Positions 44,401-52,479 of a DNA stretch of 64,000 nt are shown here, piece after piece; positions within the stretch are counted from its first letter, which is position 1, and each line of letters opens with the position of its first letter. Both the position numbers and the translations under genes were made by a program. The stretch lies in assembly GCF_018598185.1 (NCBI RefSeq), contig NZ_JAHESC010000027.1, positions 1 through 64,000 of the forward strand, given 5' to 3'. Source of the DNA: Dawidia soli. GTDB lineage: Bacteria; Bacteroidota; Bacteroidia; Cytophagales; Cyclobacteriaceae. The notes beneath the pieces were generated by a model. The model was not told where the DNA came from. It saw only the letters and a list, made by a program, of their open reading frames with translations, and made no database searches.

Positions 44401-45499
44401 CACTGACGGCGTTGCCGGATAGGGTGTTCTTTTCTTCTGTGGGATAGTATAACGCGAAGTTCGTGTCGTCCGGATGAAAATAGCTCACGCCCCCAAAATA
44501 AGTACCCAGCCAGATGCCACCCTCCTTGTCTTCAAAAATTGAATAAACCGCATCATCGCTGATGCTGTGCGGATCGTTGTTCTTGTTGACGTAATGCCGG
44601 AAAGTTTGCGTGGGGATATCGAGTATATTCAGCCCCTTTTCGGTGCCGATGTATAACTTATCGGGGGCAGGTTGATAAATAGACCTGACGATATCATCAT
44701 TGATGGAGTTCTTCTTATCGGATTTGATGTAGCGGATAAACTTGTCCGTGTTCTTATTATATACATTGAGTCCGCCCGTGAGTGTGCCCACCCAGATATT
44801 TCCTGAAAGGTCTTTGTGAAGCGAAATGATGTTGCTGTTCGAGATGGAGCCGTCCTGTTCGCCCGCGTAGTAATGCCGCATTTTTAGTGTTTGTGGATTC
44901 AGCACATCCAGGCCCTTCACCGTTCCCATCCAGATGTTCCCGTCGTTGTCTTCTGCAAGAGCCCTGACGAGATTGATGGAAATGGTATTGGGGTCGTCGT
45001 TTCGATGTACAAAATTCCTGACCGAGCCGTCGGCGGGATTGTATTGGAATACGCCCTTGCTGGTTGTAGCGATCCATAAGGAACCGCGGCGATCCCTCAT
45101 GATGTCGAAGACCAGGTTCGTGCCCACGGTATCGAACCGGTGAAAAGCCTCCGTTTCGAGATCGAGGATAAAGAGGCCTTCCTCTGTACCGATCCAATAT
45201 GTCTTGGCGTCGTACTTGAAAATCTTTCGGATAAAATTATTGCCAATGGAAGATGGATTGTTCTTATCGAACTTGAAGGATTTGAACTGATAGCCATCAA
45301 ACCGGCTCAGCCCGTCTTTGGTGCCAAACCACATGTAACCCTGCTCATCCTGCGAGATCGCCCAGATGGTGTTCGACTTCAGGCCGTCCGTCACCGCATA
45401 GTTTCTGAAATGAATGCGATCCTGCGCATAGACACGTATGCAGAGAAAGGAGAGAAGTAGGACAAGCGTTGCTGCGCGTGGTTTTTTCAGGGGTTTCAT
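41438..45499 (-). CDS. Hybrid two-component system sensor/regulator (HTCS)
   Basis: A 1353-residue single-chain two-component system controlling the glycan locus. In order: signal peptide (LVLLLSFLCIRVYAQ); two-component-regulator propeller repeats (about 30-670, recurring W-(I/V/F)-G-T and D-x-x-G-x-(I/L)-W); Y_Y_Y domain (about 690-775); one membrane helix (about 787-805). The cytoplasmic part has a histidine kinase with HEIRTPLS (phospho-His near 850), an HATPase (DDGIGIP, GTGIGLALAKSL), a receiver (VVSDLVMPEMNG, Asp near 1147) and a C-terminal AraC-type HTH (about 1240-1345). HTCS proteins bind an oligosaccharide in the periplasm and activate the neighbouring polysaccharide genes. It is convergent with the GH43-sulfatase and divergent from the next sulfatase. 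Confidence 0.95.
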   Translation of the reverse strand: MKPLKKPRAATLVLLLSFLCIRVYAQDRIHFRNYAVTDGLKSNTIWAISQDEQGYMWFGTKDGLSRFDGYQFKSFKFDKNNPSSIGNNFIRKIFKYDAKTYWIGTEEGLFILDLETEAFHRFDTVGTNLVFDIMRDRRGSLWIATTSKGVFQYNPADGSVRNFVHRNDDPNTISINLVRALAEDNDGNIWMGTVKGLDVLNPQTLKMRHYYAGEQDGSISNSNIISLHKDLSGNIWVGTLTGGLNVYNKNTDKFIRYIKSDKKNSINDDIVRSIYQPAPDKLYIGTEKGLNILDIPTQTFRHYVNKNNDPHSISDDAVYSIFEDKEGGIWLGTYFGGVSYFHPDDTNFALYYPTEEKNTLSGNAVSAFLEDGPGRIWVGTEDGGLNLFEAQTKTFRQYPFEPGQEKLSYHNIHALYKDKHGNIWIGTFAGGLNIYNPRTGKIKRYQFDPADDHSLSNNTVYTINEDRRGRIWVGTVAGVNLYNPKKDNFNRITRKKLGRSVIYDIYEDAQGVIWFATYNNGLVAHNRNTDEWLQFGKDSGPTSPSTNKIISIYCGKDGNLWLGTDGGGLNYFDRKTSTFKVFDEHHGIPASLIYGILEDNRGQLWLSTNNGIINFDPGQQTGKHYDKFDNLQSPQFNYKAYMKASDGRFYFGGINGFNVFHPDSITSIRSQQSVTFTNLQLFNKDITLNEEGSPLQKVINHSGDLTLTHAQSVVSFEYAALSYLSPGRTSYAFKMEGFDDDWNYVGDQRKATYTNLPAGDYVFRVKATGTDGTWQNQEASLNISILPPFYKSTLAYVAYCLLTLGIFIIARKSAIRRQEKKNKIRLKKLKNKEEREFYKQKIEFFTTMAHEIRTPLSLITAPLEDLIASARGGAEVQDHLRIMDQNANRLLTLVNHLLDFRRIESKAYTISTEKMELVTAVQSLYARFSPIADKQHIQFTMSTTTDRLEVKADPEALTKILSNLLINAFKFTRSRVQLSIHEPVKDEQGRCFFSISVEDDGIGIPQEHLGNIFKKFFKITSGKHHYSNLGGTGIGLALAKSLSAKHGGDLMVESEEGLKTIFTVMIPLERPDKAEPGGIVAVAEETGAISKQDVGRQTILFVDDDASMRDYVSLSLAAEGYKCLTADNGVVALESLKKEEVDLVVSDLVMPEMNGMALCQELKSNIDYSHIPFILLTAKSNLEAEIESIESGADFYITKPFTWRHLKVVIKNQLESRTRLKRKFSQQPFAETVTLATNRRDEKFLQKIVDIIEARMADPQLSVEELSREMAMSRSSLHKKMKSLTGQGPNEFIRLVRLKKAARLLIQNEYNVSEVGFMVGFNSHSYFSKCFIQQFQIAPSEFGEKHIPENVKL

Positions 45500-45623
45500 A
45501 AGAACGACTCGTTGCTTTCGGCTTTGTATAAAGGACTGATGACTGGACGCTTTACCCGCAGGTGGATCATAAGCGTTTTAAATTAAGTCATTTTTTCGGC
45601 TCTTGCTCAGAAAAAAAGCTCGT

Positions 45624-45639
45624 TTTGATTCAAATCAAA
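45624..45639. promoter_or_regulatory. Inverted repeat between HTCS and sulfatase, candidate operator
   Basis: TTTGATT, two bases (CA), AATCAAA: a perfect 7-2-7 dyad about 125 bp from the HTCS start and 140 bp from the sulfatase start, in their divergent promoter region. Its place and symmetry suit a regulator binding site, possibly for the HTCS itself. No second copy was found upstream of susC by eye. Confidence 0.35.
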
Positions 45640-45779
45640 CGTTTGTTGTTCGCTTTTCCATGGCCGGTAACTGGTTGCCGCGCAACGCTCGCCCGAGAGG
45701 ACGTCAAATCAACAATTTTGCTATTCTTAACTACAAAATTGACAGCAATTTCTCGCCCGTCAGGGTATTATTGCGGCCC

Positions 45780-47228
45780 ATGATCCCTACCACGATGACT
45801 CATCTCAGAAACGTTATCCCTTGCGCGGTGACGATAATGCTGACCCTGCTGTGGGCCGGTATTCACAACGTGCATGCCAACCGCTTGATATCGACGCCGG
45901 ATGGAAAGCGTGAAAAACCCAATATTATCTTTATTCTGGCTGACGATCTGGGATGGGGCGAATTGGGCTGCTATGGAAATTCCTTTAATGAAACGCCCAA
46001 CCTTGACAAGCTGGCCTTACAAGGTATCAGGTTCACACAGGCCTATGCGGCAGCACCGGTATGTTCTCCCACGCGCGCGAGCATCATGACCGGGCAATAT
46101 CCTGCCCGTGTGGGCATCACCGACTTCCTGGCGCCCGCCAGCGGCCGGCTGCTGGATCCAGCCCGGTATATCACCATAAACGAAGCGCTCGGCCAGGCAG
46201 GTTACCGCACCGGCCTGGTGGGCAAATGGCACCTGGATACCGACTTTAAAAACAATAAAGGCGGCCCCGGTAAACATGGATTCGACGAAGTCATCGGAAC
46301 CGAAACAAAATACATCGCCGATGGAGATTATTTTTTTCCCTATGACAAGATCAGCACATTTTCGAATGGAGTAGCAGGCGAATACCTGACGGACAGACAA
46401 AGCGAAGAAGCCGCCGGGTTCATTCAAAGAAACAAAAGGAGCCCGTTTTATTTGTTCCTGTCGTACTACAGCGTGCACACCAGGCTCGATGCCCCCGAAG
46501 CGCTGGTCAACAAATACAAAAGAAAGTTTGACGCAAAGTACGGCGAAGGCCAGGCAGAGAAACTATTTGAAGGAAAAGCAGGACACCAATCCGATCATCA
46601 CGACAATCCTTATCTGGCCGCGATGCTGGAGCGCATGGACGCCGGTGTGGGAAAGATCATGGACGCCCTTGAGCGCAATGGACTCGCAGACAATACGCTC
46701 CTGGTCTTCTTCTCCGACAACGGCGGCGCCAATCATGTTGCTAACAACGGCGGCCTTCGCATGAACAAAACCTGGTTATACGAAGGCGGCATTCGCGTGC
46801 CGCTGATTATGCGTTTGCCCGGCACAATAAAAGCCGCAAGTGTAACAGACGCACCGGTGAGCAGCCAGGACTTTTATCCGACATTTGTGGACATCGCCCG
46901 GGCCGCGATGCCGCGGGGATATCGGGTGGATGGCACCAGCCTGTATCCCCTCGTCACCAAAGGCAAGGTACCTGAACGTGAAGCCATGTTCTGGCATTAT
47001 CCCGCCGAGACGGGAAAGTGGAAGAACAGGATGTCCAGCGCCATACGGAAAGGTGACTATAAGCTGATCTATTTTTACGTCAGCAAGCGAGCGGAGCTGT
47101 TTAATCTTAAAGCCGACCCGGAAGAAAAGCAAAACCTGGCCGACCAAATGCCTGCCCAGGTAAGTGAATTGATGGAGGCGCTGAATAAGTGGAAGGCGGA
47201 AGTTAAAGCTGAACAAGCCGGTATATGA
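45780..47228 (+). CDS. Periplasmic sulfatase (S1 family, Cys type)
   Basis: About 482 residues. A signal peptide (IPCAVTIMLTLLWAGIHNVHA) precedes ILADDLGWGELGCYG, the nucleophile site C95-S-P-T-R, GKWHL and FFSDNGGANHV. The region around the nucleophile (MTGQYPARVGITDFL) is nearly the same as in the sulfatase half of the fusion at 39038, so these two are the closest pair. The frame is open from 45603, but that part has no signal peptide; ATG 45780 (or 45795) is the likely start. Its stop overlaps the start of the formylglycine-generating enzyme. Confidence 0.93.
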   Translation: MIPTTMTHLRNVIPCAVTIMLTLLWAGIHNVHANRLISTPDGKREKPNIIFILADDLGWGELGCYGNSFNETPNLDKLALQGIRFTQAYAAAPVCSPTRASIMTGQYPARVGITDFLAPASGRLLDPARYITINEALGQAGYRTGLVGKWHLDTDFKNNKGGPGKHGFDEVIGTETKYIADGDYFFPYDKISTFSNGVAGEYLTDRQSEEAAGFIQRNKRSPFYLFLSYYSVHTRLDAPEALVNKYKRKFDAKYGEGQAEKLFEGKAGHQSDHHDNPYLAAMLERMDAGVGKIMDALERNGLADNTLLVFFSDNGGANHVANNGGLRMNKTWLYEGGIRVPLIMRLPGTIKAASVTDAPVSSQDFYPTFVDIARAAMPRGYRVDGTSLYPLVTKGKVPEREAMFWHYPAETGKWKNRMSSAIRKGDYKLIYFYVSKRAELFNLKADPEEKQNLADQMPAQVSELMEALNKWKAEVKAEQAGI

Positions 47229-48241
47229 TGAAATGGACGCTACTACTTTTCTTTCTCCCCGCATGCGCTTTTTTTTTCGCTTGCCAATCTCCCGGTAAAG
47301 ACGATCAACCGGAAGGTATGGTGTGGATTCCGGGAGGACAATTTACCATGGGATCAAATGATCAAAAGTCCTATGAACATGAAAGGCCCGCGCATTTGAT
47401 TAGCGTTGACGGTTTTTGGATGGATATCACGGAAGTGACGAATCTTCAATACAAAAAGTTTGTGGAGGCTACTGGTTATGTGACTGTGGCCGAGCGGGTG
47501 CCCGACTGGGAAGTGCTCAAGCTGCAACTGCCTGCCGGTACGCCAAAACCGGATGACAGTTTACTGGCCCCGGGCTCTTTGGTATTCACGCCGCCGAACG
47601 AACCCGTCTTGACATTAAACGATTGGTCAAAATGGTGGCGTTGGAAAACAGGAGCCAATTGGAGGTCACCGGAAGGTCCCGGAAGTACCCTGGAGGGGCG
47701 ATGGGATCACCCCGTCGTTCATATCGCCTACGAGGATGCCGTGGCCTATTGTAAGTGGGTTGGTAAGCGGTTGCCCACAGAGGCTGAGTGGGAGTTTGCC
47801 GCCCGCGGAGGCAAGCAGGAATTGGTCCATCTATCGGATGCCGACCTTAGCATGGATGGGAAATTTACCGCGAATTATTTTCAGGGTAGTTTTCCAAACC
47901 ATGACCTTTCCCAGGACGGATTTAAAGGAACGTCGCCCGTAGCCACCTTCCCGGCAAACGGTTATGGGTTGTATGATATGATCGGCAACGTTTGGGAATG
48001 GACCGGTGATCTTTACCATATCGGCTATTATCAACGGCTCTCCCGTAACGGCGTTTCCAGGAATCCAAAAGGGCCCGAGATATCATACGACCCGATAGAA
48101 CCGGAGGTGAAGAAGTATGTCACCAAAGGCGGTTCCTTTTTATGCGCTTCGGATTACTGTTCCAATTACCGGATAAGTGCCAGACAGGGAACTGCGTTTG
48201 ACACAGGGTTATCACATATTGGGTTCAGGTGTGTGAAGTGA
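47225..48241 (+). CDS. Formylglycine-generating enzyme (sulfatase maturase), lipoprotein
   Basis: A 338-residue FGE/SUMF1-type protein. Copper-dependent FGE oxidises the Cys of C-x-P-x-R in sulfatases to formylglycine. The family pattern is complete: PEGMVWIPGGQFTMGS, DGFWMDITEVTN, HPVVHIAYEDAVAYCKW, RLPTEAEWEFAARGG, GLYDMIGNVWEW, and the catalytic KGGSFLCASDYCSNYR in which C307 and C312 match the two copper-binding cysteines. Many FGE-domain proteins lack these cysteines; this one has both, so it should be a true maturase. A signal peptide with lipobox (FFFAC, Cys20) places it in the periplasm on a membrane. It starts within the preceding sulfatase stop (ATGA), so the enzyme and a client are made together. 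Confidence 0.92.
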   Translation: MMKWTLLLFFLPACAFFFACQSPGKDDQPEGMVWIPGGQFTMGSNDQKSYEHERPAHLISVDGFWMDITEVTNLQYKKFVEATGYVTVAERVPDWEVLKLQLPAGTPKPDDSLLAPGSLVFTPPNEPVLTLNDWSKWWRWKTGANWRSPEGPGSTLEGRWDHPVVHIAYEDAVAYCKWVGKRLPTEAEWEFAARGGKQELVHLSDADLSMDGKFTANYFQGSFPNHDLSQDGFKGTSPVATFPANGYGLYDMIGNVWEWTGDLYHIGYYQRLSRNGVSRNPKGPEISYDPIEPEVKKYVTKGGSFLCASDYCSNYRISARQGTAFDTGLSHIGFRCVK

Positions 48242-48311
48242 TTTCTTGTGTTGACCGGCACACGTAACATTCAAAGGGGCATTGGTTTTGGGGATTTGTG
48301 TCCTGGAATGG

Positions 48312-49316
48312 CTAATTAATTCGATGAATAATATTAACCATTCCGGTCTGTCCGTCATAAGAAGGCATTACACTCGTTTGACCGCCTTTATTTTTCTTAC
48401 CCCAACGATACTGGTGGGTGAGGTATGCCAGATTTGTGGTTAGTATACCAATACCTGCTCCTGCCAGTACATCGGAAAGCCAATGCCTGTTATTCATAAC
48501 ACGCATTGTCCCGACTCCGGTAGCTATTGTATAGGCTCCGATACTATACCATATACTTTTATGGCCATACTCTCTGGCCATAAAAGTTGCTGTTGCAAAG
48601 GCCTGCGCAGTGTGTCCCGAAGGGAAAGATGTTAATTCTTTAGTATCTGGTCTGGGTACTGCTGTAATTCGTTTCAAAGAAAATGTTAGAATCCCTACCA
48701 TCATCTCGGACTTAATTAAAATGGCGGTACGATTAGCGAAATCATTTTTTCCTTTTACACCAAGCCAATTTAGCCCGTACACAATCATAATAGGGGAATG
48801 TTGCAAGTAGTCGTCAGCATGACGCCGGAAGTGAGGTATATATCTATTTCTTTCTTCCTGAATCTCATAGTTATCATCATTATCATCGTCTAAAGTAAAT
48901 AATCCTGCAGCCGTAAATAGTACTGGTGCAATAACTGCCCGTCGGAATGCAACTGACTTTAGCGAGATGTTTCTAATAAAAAGATTTTTTTGGAACGTAG
49001 GAGGATCGCTTTTTAACTCGCGCGTCATTTCATCCAGCGCAAAGCCGGAAACCATACGGGCAGGATCATTAAATAAGCCATCATACCGTTTGGGTTCTTC
49101 CATGGTAAATGCCCGAGCACGGGTAAGAGCCATTTCACTATCAATAGTTGGGTCAGATTCATTTACCACAAAGTTTACTCCGGGCAATGAACTATTTGAT
49201 TCCCGGTCGGCGATTTTTCCTTTTACAGTCTGCGTGATCGACTGGGCCTTTAGAGAAATTGTAATAAACATAGTTAAAGCCAGAACGGATAAAAGTCTTT
49301 TAAACAAAAGAAACAT
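48312..49316 (-). CDS. PAP2-family phosphatase with TonB-receptor-like N-terminal segment
   Basis: About 334 residues. A signal peptide (LLSVLALTMFITISLKAQ) is followed at 31-54 by a carboxypeptidase-regulatory-like start (VKGKIADRESNSSLPGVNFVV). Residues 66-93 (TRARAFTMEEPKRY, FNDPARMVSGFA) match the stretch before the plug of TonB-dependent receptors. The middle that would join these two parts is missing. From about residue 120 a PAP2 phosphatase begins: KRITAVPRPD (215-224), PSGHT (232-236), and RHWLSDVLAG (278-287) with the catalytic His. PAP2 enzymes remove phosphate from lipids such as phosphatidate or undecaprenyl pyrophosphate. Base composition is richer in A/T than in the sulfatase locus. 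The first part of the call (PAP2) is firm; the chimera is inferred. Confidence 0.85.
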   Translation of the reverse strand: MFLLFKRLLSVLALTMFITISLKAQSITQTVKGKIADRESNSSLPGVNFVVNESDPTIDSEMALTRARAFTMEEPKRYDGLFNDPARMVSGFALDEMTRELKSDPPTFQKNLFIRNISLKSVAFRRAVIAPVLFTAAGLFTLDDDNDDNYEIQEERNRYIPHFRRHADDYLQHSPIMIVYGLNWLGVKGKNDFANRTAILIKSEMMVGILTFSLKRITAVPRPDTKELTSFPSGHTAQAFATATFMAREYGHKSIWYSIGAYTIATGVGTMRVMNNRHWLSDVLAGAGIGILTTNLAYLTHQYRWGKKNKGGQTSVMPSYDGQTGMVNIIHRIN

Positions 49317-49739
49317 GACGATTAGCGTGAAATTGAGTTTTGTTTGGTTAAGACAATTCAATTGTTACTTCCCCCTATGGTTACATGATTTTTCAATGGT
49401 TTTTAAATTTGTTGCTCACTTCGGGATGTTTAGGTTTTGAGTAACAAACTGGTATCGAAAAGTAATGGGGTCGGGATATGCTAAGTCATTGATAATCATC
49501 TTTAAAAGCCGGATTCATAGGTTAGTTGAAGAGCGAATACCCTGCGTAACTAACTAATTATCAGTTGAGGTAAGCGGCTGCTTCCCAATACAGAATCTTT
49601 CAGCGCTGATGGACAGCGCATTACACGAGTTGAATAACAAAGTAGTACAAAATTTGCCTAAACAACCAGAAGAATCCCTAGAAATGCTTCTCTTCGAAAA
49701 CCACCTACGACAAGAGAACAATGTCTCTCACCTTAAAGA
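49317..49739. other. AT-rich intergenic region, no convincing gene
   Basis: About 420 bases between the PAP2 gene and the permease. A 62-codon plus-strand frame (49609-49797) runs into the 3' end of the permease gene in antisense and matches nothing I know. No clear terminator or promoter. Confidence 0.5.
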
Positions 49740-52157
49740 CTACTCACTCTTCAACGTAGTGGCCGGGTTGATTCTTGCCATTGTCAGCGTGAGGTAGCCT
49801 AATGTAACCCACGATAGTAAAATCAAAAATATTCCAGCGCCAATGAAAATGATTGGATTCAACGTAACGCGATAAGCAAAATTCTGAAGCCAGTGTTGCA
49901 TGATCCAGATTACAACCGGTGTAGCGATGATTACGGCAACCAAAATCAGAATAGTAAAATCCTTAAGCAACAAAACCACAAGATTGCCGAACTCAGCACC
50001 GAGAACTTTTCTTACACTGATTTCCTTGGTCTTGTTGCGGAATGTGAGTGCTGCGATTCCCAGCAGTCCAAAGCAGGCAATCAAAATGGCTACTCCTGAG
50101 AATGCAATGATAACGCGATTGATATTTTGCTCATTGCGATATTGTTGGTTAAGATTATCAGCCAGGAAAAAGAACTCGAACGTAAACCTGTTGTCGAATT
50201 TTTTCCAGGTTCCTTCTATTTCCTTAATCGTTTTGTTGAAATCATGGGTGTTGAGTTTTAGAACGATGTAATTGAAACCATTATTTCCCAATTTGATCAA
50301 CAATGGTTTTACTGTGTGATGCAGGGATTGAAAATTAAAATCTTTCACAACGCCGATCACAGTCGCCTTCAGGGCATCGCCATCTCGTTCCCAGATAATT
50401 TGCTTTCCCACGGGATGATCGAGCTGAAGATTGCGCGCAGTAGTTTCGTTAATCAGAAATGCATTGTCTGCATCCGCAGGATTCTCCCTTAGGAAATCAC
50501 GTCCTTCCACCAGCGAAATGTTTAATACTTTAAGAAAATCGTGATCAACAATGAGCTCCGAAGCATCAATATCATTTTCAGGATGAGCCGATTCAAAAAT
50601 TTCATTTTGATTGAATGATCGCCCCGGAATGTTAGATGCTGCTGAAACTTCTTTCACACCGGCAAGTTGCCGGAATTCTGTCTCTACGTCTGCGAAGCGA
50701 TCTCCCAAGGCATCCTGATTTTTTACGGGTATTACGATCACTTCTTCTTTGCTAAAACCAACAGATCTGTTTTGAACTGTCTGAAGCTGATTGAAGATTA
50801 TGACTGCAGCACAAATCAGTACCATCGATGCACTGAACTGAAAAACAGTAAAGGCCTTGCGTATCGAAGTTCCCTTTGGACTTTGCAGAAATTTACCTTT
50901 CAGCACTGCGGTTGGTTTTACTGACGATAAGTAGAGTGACGGATAAATACCGGACACAAGTCCAACGACAATTCCGATCGCTGCCAAAATCGTGATCAAT
51001 GAGATCATCGAAAACTGAACTGCACTTTCCGTCATAAAGTTGAACACTGGAACCAGTGTCTGAATCATAGCAAGGGACACCAGCATCGCTGCCAAAGCCA
51101 CCAGCACAGATTCACCAGTGAACTGAATGATGAGTTGCCTTTTTAAAGCGCCAAGTGATTTGCGAATACCAATCTCCTTTGCGCGCTCTGCTGACTGTGC
51201 GGTCGTAAGATTAATGAAGTTGATGCACGCGACGACAAGAATCAGAATTGCAGCAGCAATCATCATGTAAACATAATCTATGTTGCCATTGCCCTCCAGT
51301 TCCCAGCGAACATTTGATTTGAGGTGTATATCTGTAATAGGTTGAAGTTTCAGTCCATAACGATTGTCCTCAAAGTATTTCAGATCTTCAGCTGACCAAT
51401 CCACATAATTTTTGAGCCAGGGCATTAATTGACTTTCAAGTTTTTTTGCATCTGTTCCAGGTTTCAGTCTTACATAATTATAGTGTCCGAAATCTGCCCA
51501 GGTGTAGTACTGACTTTGCGGATCTTCGAGTGCTTTTTCAAGAACATAGGAAACGAGGAAGTCGAAATGAAAATGCGAAAGCTCCGGAACATCTTTGAAT
51601 ACCGCTACGACTTCGGTAAGCGTTTTGTCGTCATTGACCGAGAGAAATTTTCCGATAGGATTTTCATCACCGAAGTATTTGTGTGCGGCTTTTTCTGAGA
51701 TCAGCAAGCCACCCATTTTTTTCAGCGCCTTGTCGGGATCACCTTTTACGATCGGAAATGAAAAAACTTTGAAGAATGTGGTGTCAACTGCCAGCACACC
51801 GGTTTCATCGTATTGAATGTTTTTCTGCGGGTTGCGGATGGAGAACGTTTCGCGTGTAAGGCCAGGGCCCCAGAGGGGAGAAAGACTTACAGCATTTTCT
51901 ACTTCAGGAAAGTCGTGCACCATCGCCTGTGCGAGCGGATGAGGAGTTCGTGTTTGTGGATTATCGTTTTCCCACATAACGCGATAGATATTTTCTGAAC
52001 CTTCATGAAATTTATCGTACGCAAGTTCTCTGCTAAGATATTGATTGATGAGGAACACGCATGTGATACCCAAGGCAAGCCCCAGAATGTTGATGAGGCT
52101 GTAATATTTGTTCTTGAGCAGATTACGAAGCGAGATCTTTAAATAATTGACGATCAT
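49740..52157 (-). CDS. ABC transporter permease of the MacB/FtsX type
   Basis: An 805-residue permease with two MacB-periplasmic-core/FtsX repeats. Helix 1 is at about 20-40 (YYSLINILGLALGITCVFLI). A large periplasmic domain follows (VAVDTTFFKVFSFPIVKGDP), then three helices near 285-420 (YVYMMIAAAILILVVACINFINL, AAMLVSLAMIQ, LAAIGIVVGLVSGIYP). The second half repeats this (FNQLQTVQNRSVGF, then three C-terminal helices). The family typically exports antimicrobials or lipoproteins, or works in cell-envelope signalling, with a separate ATPase that is not encoded nearby. Bacteroidota have many such orphan permeases. The gene is AT-richer than mnmE next door. Confidence 0.92.
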   Translation of the reverse strand: MIVNYLKISLRNLLKNKYYSLINILGLALGITCVFLINQYLSRELAYDKFHEGSENIYRVMWENDNPQTRTPHPLAQAMVHDFPEVENAVSLSPLWGPGLTRETFSIRNPQKNIQYDETGVLAVDTTFFKVFSFPIVKGDPDKALKKMGGLLISEKAAHKYFGDENPIGKFLSVNDDKTLTEVVAVFKDVPELSHFHFDFLVSYVLEKALEDPQSQYYTWADFGHYNYVRLKPGTDAKKLESQLMPWLKNYVDWSAEDLKYFEDNRYGLKLQPITDIHLKSNVRWELEGNGNIDYVYMMIAAAILILVVACINFINLTTAQSAERAKEIGIRKSLGALKRQLIIQFTGESVLVALAAMLVSLAMIQTLVPVFNFMTESAVQFSMISLITILAAIGIVVGLVSGIYPSLYLSSVKPTAVLKGKFLQSPKGTSIRKAFTVFQFSASMVLICAAVIIFNQLQTVQNRSVGFSKEEVIVIPVKNQDALGDRFADVETEFRQLAGVKEVSAASNIPGRSFNQNEIFESAHPENDIDASELIVDHDFLKVLNISLVEGRDFLRENPADADNAFLINETTARNLQLDHPVGKQIIWERDGDALKATVIGVVKDFNFQSLHHTVKPLLIKLGNNGFNYIVLKLNTHDFNKTIKEIEGTWKKFDNRFTFEFFFLADNLNQQYRNEQNINRVIIAFSGVAILIACFGLLGIAALTFRNKTKEISVRKVLGAEFGNLVVLLLKDFTILILVAVIIATPVVIWIMQHWLQNFAYRVTLNPIIFIGAGIFLILLSWVTLGYLTLTMARINPATTLKSE

Positions 52158-52479
52158 AAGTCAGGTTAAGGGTTCCGATGCCTTTGCCATTTTCGGGCCA
52201 ATGTATAAAACTTGCAATTACCGAGGTTTAGTAAGGTATTTTGAAAGATTTACCGTTCGGTTGTGAGGTTTGGTGATCGGTGGCGGACATGGTCTTTTGC
52301 TGGCTTCTTTCTCTACGAGCTTACACTTTGGTACAGTTTGCACGCTATCTCCATACATTTTTTTAGCCATCTGATTTTCTTCATCAGTATGTATTTAGTG
52401 ACGTTGAGGCAATGTTCCGGAGACATGACTCACGCGTTTATGGTGTTATTGCGATTTCGTTGGGGAATGTTTAGGGAAA
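52158..52479. other. Intergenic region, no gene seen
   Basis: About 320 bases between the starts/ends of the permease and mnmE. A 79-codon plus-strand frame (52263-52502) overlaps the mnmE 3' end and looks random. The permease promoter must lie here. Confidence 0.5.

Noticed and set aside
22092-48241. Naming the glycan as heparan or chondroitin sulfate because some sulfatases look like SGSH, iduronate-2-sulfatase or arylsulfatase B
   Set aside because: S1 sulfatase homology does not give the substrate, and no glycosaminoglycan lyase or GH88 is present.
49609-49797. 62-codon plus-strand frame beside the FtsX permease
   Set aside because: Its last third is antisense to the permease and the rest has no family match.
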